A stretch of DNA of 64,000 bases from Rhodobacterales bacterium. Lineage in GTDB: Bacteria; Pseudomonadota; Alphaproteobacteria; Rhizobiales; Stappiaceae. Below the pieces are notes generated by a model. That model was not told the origin of the DNA. It did no database searches and worked only from the letters and a program-made list of their open reading frames with translations. Shown here piece after piece: positions 17,762-25,669 of the stretch (its first letter is position 1; every line of letters starts with the position of its first letter). A program made the position numbers and the translations under genes. The stretch covers positions 124,001-188,000 of the forward strand of contig VIRH01000109.1 in NCBI GenBank assembly GCA_008107755.1, given 5' to 3'.

Positions 17762-18595
17762 ATGAAGGCATCGGCGGGCGGATATGCCCGGGCATCCAGC
17801 TTGCGCGACGCGCTGGAAATGCTGGCGGCGAGCGACGGCAGCGGCCGTGTGCTCGCGGGCGGCCAGAGCCTGATCGCGGCGATGAACCTCAGGCTTTCCG
17901 CCGGCGACTTTCTGATCGACATTTCCCGTGTGGGAGAGCTTGCCGGCGTCAGCGAGACTGCGGACAGCCTCAGGATCGGCGCCCTCACCCCGCATGCCGA
18001 AATCGGCCGCAACCCACTCATCCGCCACCATGCCACGCTTCTTTCGCAGGCGGTGGAGTTCATCGCCCATGCCGCAATCCGCAACCGTGGCACCATCGGC
18101 GGCGCACTGGCCCATGCCGACCCGGCCGCAGAATTCCCGGCTTGTGTGCTGGCGCTCGGCGCGACGCTGCATGTGGAGGGACTGAACGGCACGCGGGACA
18201 TTCGAGCAGAAGATTTCTTTCAGGACATTTTCGAGACCGCCATAGAAGACGGTGAGATCCTGACCGGTCTTTCCGTGCCGAAGGCCGGAGCGGACGAGCG
18301 GCAGGTCATCGAGGAGGTGGCGCGCCGGTCCGGGGACTATGCCCTTGCGGGCGTATGCCTGGTGAAGCGCACCGGTGGACACAGAGTGTCGCTCTTTTCC
18401 GTCGGGCCGAAACCGATCCTCGCCAAAAACGCCATGGCGGCGCTCGATCGGGGCGACGTGGAGGGCGCGGTTGAGGCACTCAAGGCGGAGATCGATCCGC
18501 CGTCGGACACACAGGCGAGCGCTGCCTACCGCCGCCATCTTGCCGGCGTTCTGCTGCGCCGTGCCGCCGCCAGGATCGAGGGAGGAAACGCATGA
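17762..18595 (+). CDS. Molybdenum hydroxylase FAD-binding subunit (CoxM/XdhB type)
   Basis: Medium subunit, 277 residues, normal for the CO-dehydrogenase/xanthine-oxidase FAD subunit. FAD-binding loops are visible as AGGQSLIAAMNLRL (residues 32-45) and the TIGGALAHADPAAE block (about 112-125), with RNRG preceding the latter. The C-terminal CODH_flav_C part ends with YRRHLAGVLLRRA. It moves electrons from the 2Fe-2S subunit to FAD and on to an acceptor. The stop overlaps the next start by ATGA, and the order medium-small-large is that of coxMSL. It is cytoplasmic: no signal is present. Confidence 0.92.
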   Translation: MKASAGGYARASSLRDALEMLAASDGSGRVLAGGQSLIAAMNLRLSAGDFLIDISRVGELAGVSETADSLRIGALTPHAEIGRNPLIRHHATLLSQAVEFIAHAAIRNRGTIGGALAHADPAAEFPACVLALGATLHVEGLNGTRDIRAEDFFQDIFETAIEDGEILTGLSVPKAGADERQVIEEVARRSGDYALAGVCLVKRTGGHRVSLFSVGPKPILAKNAMAALDRGDVEGAVEALKAEIDPPSDTQASAAYRRHLAGVLLRRAAARIEGGNA

Positions 18596-19092
18596 ACGAG
18601 ATGTTCCGCGACAAGATCGACATCAGCCTGACCGTCAACGGCGAGCCGGTCGAGGGACGGGTTCCGGCTGGTCAGCATCTTGTCGATTTCCTGCGTGGCG
18701 CGCTTGGCCTCACCGGTGCGCATGCCAGTTGCGAACACGGTGTTTGCGGCGCCTGCACCATCAAGGTCAACGGCGAGGCCGTGCGCGGCTGCCTGATGCT
18801 GGCCGCCCAGGCGGACGGTGCCGATATCTGGACCGTGGAGGGCCTGTCGGATCAGGGCACGATCAAGGATCTCCAGGACGCCTTCGTTGCGCGCAACGCA
18901 CTCCAGTGCGGCTTCTGCACACCCGGCATGCTGGTTGCCATCGACGAGCTACTTGGCAAGGAAGGCGTGCCGTCGCGCGCGGAAATCCGCGAACACCTTT
19001 CCGGAAACTACTGCCGCTGCACGGGCTATGAAGCCATTGTCGATGCGGTGGAAACCGTGGCGCGCGCCCGCGCCCAGAAGGGGGCCGCATGA
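18592..19092 (+). CDS. Molybdenum hydroxylase 2Fe-2S subunit (CoxS type)
   Basis: Small subunit, 166 residues, with two [2Fe-2S] clusters. The plant-ferredoxin-type cluster is bound by CEHGVCGACTIKVNG and a following Cys in VRGCLM; the second, helical cluster by CGFCTPGM and CRCTGYE. It shuttles electrons from the molybdenum centre to FAD. Translationally coupled on both sides (ATGA overlaps with the medium and large subunits), which supports a 1:1:1 complex. ATG at 18592 is used; an internal ATG three codons later would also be possible. Confidence 0.95.
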   Translation: MNEMFRDKIDISLTVNGEPVEGRVPAGQHLVDFLRGALGLTGAHASCEHGVCGACTIKVNGEAVRGCLMLAAQADGADIWTVEGLSDQGTIKDLQDAFVARNALQCGFCTPGMLVAIDELLGKEGVPSRAEIREHLSGNYCRCTGYEAIVDAVETVARARAQKGAA

Positions 19093-21470
19093 GCATCCAA
19101 TTCGGCAATCCGGACCGGCCCAACTCCTATATCGGCAAGACGGTGCCCCGCCCCAACGCCCGGCGCCTCGTGCAGGGGCGCGGCGTTTATGTGGACGACA
19201 TCGTGTTGCCGCGCATGGCGCATGTCGTCTTCGTGCGCTCGCCCTTTGCCCATGCGAAGATCAACCGCATCGACGCCGAAGAGGCGATGTCGGTCAAGGG
19301 CGTTCTTCGGGTTTTCACGGGCAAGGACATCGCCGAGGTCTGCACGCCCTGGGTTGCCGTCTTGGCACACCTGAAGGGACTGAAGTCACCGCCGGAACAC
19401 GCGATTGCCGTCGACCGGGCCTGCTGGGTGGGCGAGCCGGTGGCCGCTGTCGTTGCGACCTCGCGCGCTGCTGCCGAAGACGGCGCGGCGCTGATCGATG
19501 TGGACTACGAGCAGCTCGATCCGGTCGCCGACATGATGAGTGCGCTCGATCCGCAAACGCCGGTGCTCCATCCCGACATGGGAGACAACCTCGCCTTCGA
19601 GCGCCAGCACGAGCAAGGCGACGTGGAAGAGGCCTTCCGCACCGCGCACAAGGTTGTCTCGGCACGCTTCGTCACCGGCCGGCACACGGGCGTCACGCTG
19701 GAGCCGCGCTCCATCCTGGTCGACTGGAACCCGGCCGAGGAACAGATGACCGCCTGGCACGCGACGCAGGCGCCGCACATGATCCAGACGGTACTCGCCA
19801 AGCACCTCGATCTGCCCGAAAGCCGGGTCCGGGTCATCTGCGAGGATGTCGGCGGTTCCTACGGCATCAAGGTGCATGTCTATCCGGACGAAGTTGCAAC
19901 GGCTGCCATCGCGAAGATCATGAAACGGCCAATGAAGTTCATCGCCGACCGGCTGGAGAGCTTTTCCAGCGACATCCACGCCCGCGACCATGAGATCGAG
20001 GCGAAGATCGCCGTTGGCGAAGACGGCAAGATCCTTGCCATGGATGTCGACGACTGGACGGCCATCGGTGCCTATTCGGTCTATCCGCGCACCTCCGCCA
20101 TTGAGGGCAACCAGGTGGTGAACCTCTGCGGCGGGCCTTATGATTTTGCGAACTACCGGGCCAAGACCACCGTCGTCTTCCAGAACAAGACGCCGACCTG
20201 CCAGTACCGGGCCGTCGGCCATCCCATCGCGGTCGCGATCACCGAAGGACTGGTGGACATGGCGGCGGCCGAACTTGGAATGGACCCGGTGGAAATCCGC
20301 CGGCGCAACATGTTCAAGGACGATGCCTATCCGGTAACCTCCCCGGCCAACATGCGCTTCGAGGGCCTGTCTCATCATGCCTCGCTGGACAAGCTGCTGG
20401 AGCTGATGGACTACGAAGCCCTGCGCAGCGAACAGGCGGAGCTGCGAAAGAAGGGCATTCACCGGGGCATCGGCATCGCCAGCTTCATCGAGCTCACCAA
20501 CCCCTCGCCCTTCATGTACGGCATCGGCGGCGCGCGCATTTCCGCGCAGGATGGCTGCACGGTGCGCATGGACCCGGACGGTTCGGTCGTGGCCCTGTCC
20601 GGCGTCACCGAGCAGGGCCAGGGTACGGAGGCGATGCTGAGCCAGGTGGTGGCCGAGGGGCTGGGGGTTTCTCCGGCACGGGTGCGCATCATCACCGGCG
20701 ACACGCAGGTGACGCCCTATGGCGGCGGCACCTGGGCATCTCGCGGGGCCGGTATCGGCGGCGAGGCCGCGCTGCAGGCGGCACGGGCCTTGCGCGATTC
20801 CATTCTCGAAGTCGCAGCCGCCATGCTTCAGGCGGACCAGACGAAGCTCGACATAAGAGACGGCGCCATTGTCGATGCCGCATCGGGCGAGGCCCGCATG
20901 CCACTGGAGGAACTGGGCCGGATCGTCTATTTCCGCGGCGATACGCTGCCGAAGGGCCTGCCGCGCGAACTCGTGCAGACCCGCCACTACATCACCTCGG
21001 ATTATCCCTTCGCCTTTACCAACGGCGTGCAGGCCTCCTATCTGGAAGTCGATACGCAGACAGGGATCGTCAGGCTCCTGAAACACTGGTGCGTCGAGGA
21101 TTGCGGGCGGGTGATCAATCCGCTTCTCGTCGATGAGCAGATCCGCGGCGGCATCGTCCAGGGTCTCGGCGGCGCTCTGTTCGAGGAAATCCACTATGAC
21201 GCCGACGGGCAGCTACTCAACGGGTCGATGGCGGACTATCTGGTGCCGATGGCCGCCGAAATGCCGGACATGATCATCGGTCATGTGGAAACCCCGACGC
21301 AGGAAAGCCTGCTCGGCGCCAAGGGCGCTGGAGAAGCCGGCACCGCCGGGTCTCCGGCCGCCGTCATGAATGCAATCAACGATGCCCTCAGACCCATGGG
21401 GGCGCAGGTGACCGAAATGCCGTTCACGCCCGAACGGATATTGCGGGCGCTCGGAAGCTTGAAAGACTGA
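19089..21470 (+). CDS. Molybdenum hydroxylase large, molybdopterin-binding subunit
   Basis: Catalytic subunit of 793 residues, the CoxL/XdhC class. Molybdopterin-binding loops include GGSYGIKVHVYPDE, GQGTEAMLSQ and the C-terminal GAKGAGEAGTAGSPAA that holds the catalytic Glu. The active-site loop reads CQYRAVGHP. CO dehydrogenase has AYRCSFR there, with the Cu-bearing Cys; that Cys is absent, so this is not a true CO dehydrogenase. The Phe of purine oxidases is also not kept, suggesting another substrate such as an N-heteroaromatic, aldehyde or aromatic acid. The neighbouring TRAP transporter, which carries organic acids, supports an acidic substrate (inference). Confidence 0.9.
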   Translation: MSIQFGNPDRPNSYIGKTVPRPNARRLVQGRGVYVDDIVLPRMAHVVFVRSPFAHAKINRIDAEEAMSVKGVLRVFTGKDIAEVCTPWVAVLAHLKGLKSPPEHAIAVDRACWVGEPVAAVVATSRAAAEDGAALIDVDYEQLDPVADMMSALDPQTPVLHPDMGDNLAFERQHEQGDVEEAFRTAHKVVSARFVTGRHTGVTLEPRSILVDWNPAEEQMTAWHATQAPHMIQTVLAKHLDLPESRVRVICEDVGGSYGIKVHVYPDEVATAAIAKIMKRPMKFIADRLESFSSDIHARDHEIEAKIAVGEDGKILAMDVDDWTAIGAYSVYPRTSAIEGNQVVNLCGGPYDFANYRAKTTVVFQNKTPTCQYRAVGHPIAVAITEGLVDMAAAELGMDPVEIRRRNMFKDDAYPVTSPANMRFEGLSHHASLDKLLELMDYEALRSEQAELRKKGIHRGIGIASFIELTNPSPFMYGIGGARISAQDGCTVRMDPDGSVVALSGVTEQGQGTEAMLSQVVAEGLGVSPARVRIITGDTQVTPYGGGTWASRGAGIGGEAALQAARALRDSILEVAAAMLQADQTKLDIRDGAIVDAASGEARMPLEELGRIVYFRGDTLPKGLPRELVQTRHYITSDYPFAFTNGVQASYLEVDTQTGIVRLLKHWCVEDCGRVINPLLVDEQIRGGIVQGLGGALFEEIHYDADGQLLNGSMADYLVPMAAEMPDMIIGHVETPTQESLLGAKGAGEAGTAGSPAAVMNAINDALRPMGAQVTEMPFTPERILRALGSLKD

Positions 21471-21518
21471 ACCGGTGGGGCCCGGGAGGAAACGGCCCCG
21501 AATTCAGGGAGGAACACC

Positions 21519-22574
21519 ATGAAATTCATTCAACTGGCAACCGCCACGGCCATGCTGGCCTCATCCGCCGGCTTTGCAGCCGCGCAGGAGACGATCACCG
21601 TCAACATCGGTTCGTCGCACCCGGAACAGAACATCTGGGTCTATGCGATGAAGAACACCTTCCAGCCGGAGGTGAACCGCATCCTGGAACAGGCCGGCGA
21701 ATACAAGATCGACTGGGTGGAGTCCTACGCGGGCACGCTCTACAAGTTCACAGACACGCGCGAGGCCGTCATGGACGGCATCGTCGACGTCGGCATGGTC
21801 GGCACCGTCTGGGAAGGCGCCAACATGCCGCTCCAGAACGTGACCTATTTCACGCCGTTTGCCACCGAAGACCACAAGATGATCATCGAGATCTTCGACG
21901 ATCTTTCGCAGAACCTGCCGGAGCTGCGCGACAGCTGGGCGGAAAACGGCATGGTCCACCTGTCGTCGCTGATCACCGACAGCTATGACATCTATGCGAC
22001 CTTCCCGGTCACCTCCATGAAGGACCTGGAAAACCGCAAGCTGAACGCGCCGGGAACCTCGGCCAACTGGCTGCGTGGCACGGGCGCGACGCCGGTCGAC
22101 GGTGCGTTGACGACCTATTACACCAACATCCAGACCGGTGTGACCGAGGGAACGCTGTCCTTCGCCTCCGGCATCCTGCCGACCCGCGTCTATGAAGTCG
22201 CGCCGGAACTCACCCGCGTCGGCATCGGCTCGATGTATTTCGGTGGCATCGCTGCCAACAAGGACTTCTTTGACGCTTTGCCGGAGCCCGTCCAGGCCGC
22301 CTTCAAGGAAGCCGCCAAGGCGACCTCCGCAGCTCATGGCCAGTATGTCGAGGATCTGGCAGCGCGCGCCTTGAAGGAAATGCAGGAAGCGGGCCTGACG
22401 ATCCACGAACTTCCGGAGGCCGAGAAGGCCGCCTGGGTGAACGGCCTGCCGAACATCGTGGAGCCCTGGCTGGAACAGACGGGCGATTCAGGCCGCGTCG
22501 TCCTCAAAGCCTATTTCGATGCCCTGCGCGAACGCGGCGCCGAGCCCCTGCGGTCCTGGGACAAAGGTCTCTGA
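21519..22574 (+). CDS. TRAP transporter substrate-binding protein (DctP family)
   Basis: Periplasmic receptor of a TRAP importer, 351 residues. Signal peptide MKFIQLATATAMLASSAGFA with cleavage near AAA-QE; GGGAGG-type ribosome site upstream. The DctP fold is shown by TINVN-like start VNIGSSHPEQN, the DIYATFPVTSMKDLENRKL motif with GTSANWLRGTGATPVDG (the Arg loop that pins carboxylates in the family), and ADVGMVGTVWEG-like block. It begins 48 bases after the hydroxylase large subunit, pointing to uptake of that enzyme's substrate. The receptor is followed by a strong hairpin and then by the two membrane subunits. Confidence 0.92.
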   Translation: MKFIQLATATAMLASSAGFAAAQETITVNIGSSHPEQNIWVYAMKNTFQPEVNRILEQAGEYKIDWVESYAGTLYKFTDTREAVMDGIVDVGMVGTVWEGANMPLQNVTYFTPFATEDHKMIIEIFDDLSQNLPELRDSWAENGMVHLSSLITDSYDIYATFPVTSMKDLENRKLNAPGTSANWLRGTGATPVDGALTTYYTNIQTGVTEGTLSFASGILPTRVYEVAPELTRVGIGSMYFGGIAANKDFFDALPEPVQAAFKEAAKATSAAHGQYVEDLAARALKEMQEAGLTIHELPEAEKAAWVNGLPNIVEPWLEQTGDSGRVVLKAYFDALRERGAEPLRSWDKGL

Positions 22575-22597
22575 AACAGGTTCTGGCTGACACCTTT

Positions 22598-22623
22598 CCC
22601 GCCCGGCATCCTGTCCGGGCGGG
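22598..22623 (+). promoter_or_regulatory. Intercistronic hairpin between dctP- and dctQ-like genes
   Basis: CCCGCCCGG (22598-22606) and CCGGGCGGG (22615-22623): a perfect 9-base stem, 8-base loop, then ATTTTCG. It could partially terminate and stabilise the upstream message so that the receptor outnumbers the membrane subunits, as described for stem-loops after dctP in Rhodobacter. Confidence 0.7.
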
Positions 22624-22650
22624 ATTTTCGAGATCGAACTGGACGCGACG

Positions 22651-23214
22651 ATGACAGACGACAGCAGAGCCGAGGCGGGCGACGCCTATGTTCCCGCTTT
22701 CTCGGAGGCCCCCTTCGGCGCCGTCCTTGGCAGCATCGCTGCCATCATGTCCTCCGTCGGCACGCTCGCCATCGGTGCGCTCATGGTGCTGATCGTCGCC
22801 GATGTGCTCGGCCGCAATTTCTTCAACGCGCCGATCACGGGCGTTGCTGAAATCGCAGGGCGAACGGTCGTTGCCATCGTCTTCCTGCAGGTCGCAGCGG
22901 CCATCCTGCAGAAGCGCCTGACGCGGGCCGATTTTCTGGTCCGGCGCCTCGAAGGCGTCTCACCGAAAGGCGTCTGTCTGATCGAGGCGCTCTTTGCCCT
23001 TTGCGGCGTCATCGTCTTCGCCCTGATCCTCTGGGCTTCCTGGCCGAAATTCGCCAGCGCCTGGGCCACGTCCGAGTTCTTTGGCGTCCAGGGCGTCTTC
23101 ACCATTCTGACCTGGCCCTTCCGGGGCATCACGGTGCTCGGCTGCGCGGTCGCGGTGCTGGCTGCCCTCTACCGGGCACAGGATGAAATCCGTACCTTCC
23201 GGAGCCTTCCATGA
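22651..23214 (+). CDS. TRAP transporter small permease (DctQ family)
   Basis: Membrane subunit of 187 residues with four membrane segments (SSVGTLAIGALMVLIVADVLG; TVVAIVFLQVAAAIL; LFALCGVIVFALILWASW; FRGITVLGCAVAVLAALYRA). The conserved motif with DVLGRNFFNAPITGVAEIAG after segment one is the DctQ signature. Partner of the large subunit, with which it overlaps by ATGA. An N-terminal polar stretch of 30 residues is slightly longer than usual. Confidence 0.92.
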   Translation: MTDDSRAEAGDAYVPAFSEAPFGAVLGSIAAIMSSVGTLAIGALMVLIVADVLGRNFFNAPITGVAEIAGRTVVAIVFLQVAAAILQKRLTRADFLVRRLEGVSPKGVCLIEALFALCGVIVFALILWASWPKFASAWATSEFFGVQGVFTILTWPFRGITVLGCAVAVLAALYRAQDEIRTFRSLP

Positions 23215-24539
23215 CGACGTTGACCATCGGCCTCCTGCTCGTCGCCGCGCTGATCGCTCTGGTGCTCGTCGGCATGCAGATTGCCTATGCGCTGGTTCTG
23301 GTGGCATTTGCCGGGATCTGGATCATCCGCGGCAATATCGATCTCGCCTTCAGGATGCTGGAGCTGACCGCCTACAGCGGCATCGCGGATTATCTCTTCG
23401 CCACCATTCCCCTCTTCGTGCTGATGGGGCTGCTGGTCAGCGTTTCCAACGTCGGACGCGACACCTTCGAGGTGGCAGAGGAACTGCTGCGCCGGGTCGT
23501 CTGCGGCCTCGGGGTTGCGACCGTAGCAGCCAACACGATCTTCGCCGCCGTCACGGGAGTCTCGATTGCCTCCGCGGCGGTGTTCACCCGCGTCGCCGTG
23601 CCGGAGATGGAGCGCCACGGCTATCGTCCGGCTTTCGCGGCCGGAACGGTCGCAGGCTCATCGGTGCTCGGCATGCTGATCCCGCCGAGCCTGCTGCTCA
23701 TCATCTACGGCGTGCTGGCGGAGGTTTCCATCGGCGGCATGTTCATCGCAGGCATCGTGCCCGGACTGTTGCTGGCGGGCGGTTTCGTGGCCATGCTTGT
23801 GAGTGTAACCGTTCTGTTTCCGGGCTTCGTCCTCACCGATCCGGCCGCCGCGAAAGAGCGCCGTCTCGACCGCGACTTCGAGCGCATGCCGCTTGGCCGG
23901 ATGCTTTCCAAGCTGGTCCCCATCATTCTGCTGGTGATCCTGGTGCTCGGCGGTCTCTACACAGGCTACTTCACCCCGACGGAAGCCGGCGGCGTCGGCG
24001 CTTTCGGTGCCTTGCTGGTCGCCCTGTCGCGGCGCTCCCTCAACCGCCATAACCTGTGGCAGGTGATGAAGCAGACCGGTGTGATCTCGGTGTCGATCCT
24101 GCTGCTCCTGATCGCGGCGAGCTATTATTCGCGCATGCTGTCGATTGCCGGGCTGCCCAATGCCATCGCGGGCCTCGTCAACGATACCGGCCTCGGCCCG
24201 ATGGGCTTCATGGTGGTGTGCTCGGCGCTCATTCTCGTCATGGGCATGATCCTCGACAGCACCTCGATCCTGCTGATCATGGTGCCGATCGCCGCGCCCA
24301 TCGCGCAGCACATGGGCATCGACCTCAGCCAGTTCGGCATCGTCATCGTGATCGCGGTGGAAATCGGGCTGCTGACGCCCCCCTTCGGCATCTCGGTCTT
24401 CACGGTGCACAACACGCTCAACGATCCGGATGTTTCCGTCGAACAGATCTTCGCGGGAACCCTTCCCTTCATCGGCGTGATGCTGTGCATCCTTGCCATG
24501 GTGATCCTCATTCCGGGGATCACGTCGATCTTCCTCTGA
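23211..24539 (+). CDS. TRAP transporter large permease (DctM family)
   Basis: Sodium-coupled transport subunit of 442 residues with about twelve membrane segments. Family motifs: IPLFVLMGLLVS, AAVFTRVAVPEM, GSSVLGMLIPPSLLLIIYG, LGGLYTGYFTPTEAGGVGAF, and the C-terminal GMILDSTSILLIMVPI and GLLTPPFGISVFT. It closes the operon coxM-S-L-like/dctP-Q-M. Its 3' end meets the convergent sugar permease gene after 23 bases, with no clear terminator. Confidence 0.95.
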   Translation: MTTLTIGLLLVAALIALVLVGMQIAYALVLVAFAGIWIIRGNIDLAFRMLELTAYSGIADYLFATIPLFVLMGLLVSVSNVGRDTFEVAEELLRRVVCGLGVATVAANTIFAAVTGVSIASAAVFTRVAVPEMERHGYRPAFAAGTVAGSSVLGMLIPPSLLLIIYGVLAEVSIGGMFIAGIVPGLLLAGGFVAMLVSVTVLFPGFVLTDPAAAKERRLDRDFERMPLGRMLSKLVPIILLVILVLGGLYTGYFTPTEAGGVGAFGALLVALSRRSLNRHNLWQVMKQTGVISVSILLLLIAASYYSRMLSIAGLPNAIAGLVNDTGLGPMGFMVVCSALILVMGMILDSTSILLIMVPIAAPIAQHMGIDLSQFGIVIVIAVEIGLLTPPFGISVFTVHNTLNDPDVSVEQIFAGTLPFIGVMLCILAMVILIPGITSIFL

Positions 24540-24562
24540 AAAGCGCCCGATCCTGGTTACTT

Positions 24563-25579
24563 TCAGGCGGGGTTGGAACTCTGCTGCGGCTGCGGTGTTG
24601 GTGCTGTGGCTCTGGCGAGGGCGTTCGCCTGGCGTCTTGCGTCGCGGTGGCGGGCGATCTGGGTGTCGGCGATGACGCCGATCAGGATCACGCTGCCCAT
24701 GACCGCGAAGTTGAGCGACGAGGGGATGCCCAGAAGGTTGACCAGGTTCTGCAGCATCTGGAGCAGGATGACGCCGAGCACCACGCCGAAGATCGAGCCT
24801 TCGCCGCCGCGCAGGGAAAAGCCGCCGAGAACAGCTGCGGCAATCGCATAAAGCTCATAGAAGTTGCCGTGGGACGCCGGGTGGATCGAGCGGGTATACA
24901 TGGCAAAGAAGATCGCCGAGAGCCCGGTCAGCACCGCGCAGATGACATAGGCGGCCATGATCACCCGCTTTGTGTTGATGCCGGAGTAGCGGGCGGCTTC
25001 CGCGTTCTTGCCAACCGCGTAGAGATGGCGCCCGAACACGGTTCGGTGCAGCACGAACCAGGCGATCACTGCCACCACCGTGAAGGCGAGGATGGAATGG
25101 GGCACGCCGCCCGTTCTGCCGGAGACGAGCCATTCGAGAACCGGAAAGTCGTCGCCGAAGGAAAAGCCTGCCGTGCCGTCCTTGGTGTAGAAGCGCGCGA
25201 CGCCGCGATAGATGAGAAGCCCGCAGAGCGTGACGATGAAGGGCTGGAGATTGAGCCGGGTTATCAGCCAGCCATGGATGAGGCCGAAGACGCCGCCGAG
25301 CGCGAGCACGACCAGAACGGCGAAGGGCCAGGGCACATCGTGGGTGACGATCAGGTCGACGAAGATCACGCCGAGAAGGGCAATCACCGATCCGACCGAA
25401 AGCTCGATGCCGGCAGTAACGATCACGAAAGCCTCGGCGAGAGAGAACAGTCCGAAGAGGCCGATCAGGTTGGCCGTGTTGGCGAGATTGATCGGCGACA
25501 GGAACCGCGGATTGATAAGCGCCACCACCGCGCCCACGACGAGAACCAGCACTGCCAGCCCGATATCCTTCTTCTGCAT
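24563..25579 (-). CDS. Sugar ABC transporter permease (RbsC/XylH family)
   Basis: Membrane channel, 338 residues from the ATG at 25579, which follows GGGAGGAAG; the longer frame upstream is not used. Family landmarks: ALINPRFLSPINLANTANLI, AFVIVTAGIELSVGSVIALL, GLIHGWLITRLNLQPFIVTL and YSGINTKRVIMAAYVICAVL with AAAVLGGFSLRGGEGSIFGV near the end. Last gene of the minus-strand operon receptor-ATPase-permease (28201 to 24563). The C-terminus is extended by about 25 polar residues (RRQANALARATAPTPQPQQS). Confidence 0.92.
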   Translation of the reverse strand: MQKKDIGLAVLVLVVGAVVALINPRFLSPINLANTANLIGLFGLFSLAEAFVIVTAGIELSVGSVIALLGVIFVDLIVTHDVPWPFAVLVVLALGGVFGLIHGWLITRLNLQPFIVTLCGLLIYRGVARFYTKDGTAGFSFGDDFPVLEWLVSGRTGGVPHSILAFTVVAVIAWFVLHRTVFGRHLYAVGKNAEAARYSGINTKRVIMAAYVICAVLTGLSAIFFAMYTRSIHPASHGNFYELYAIAAAVLGGFSLRGGEGSIFGVVLGVILLQMLQNLVNLLGIPSSLNFAVMGSVILIGVIADTQIARHRDARRQANALARATAPTPQPQQSSNPA

Positions 25580-25669
25580 TCTTCCTCCCAGATCGTCCTC
25601 AAGACATGTACGATGGCGCGCCGCGTTCTCTCGACCGGACGACACCGAGCCGGACGCCGGCTCCCGGTC

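Noticed and set aside
19089-21470. Carbon monoxide dehydrogenase
   Set aside because: The Cu-binding active-site cysteine of the AYRCSFR loop is absent, so CO oxidation is not supported.
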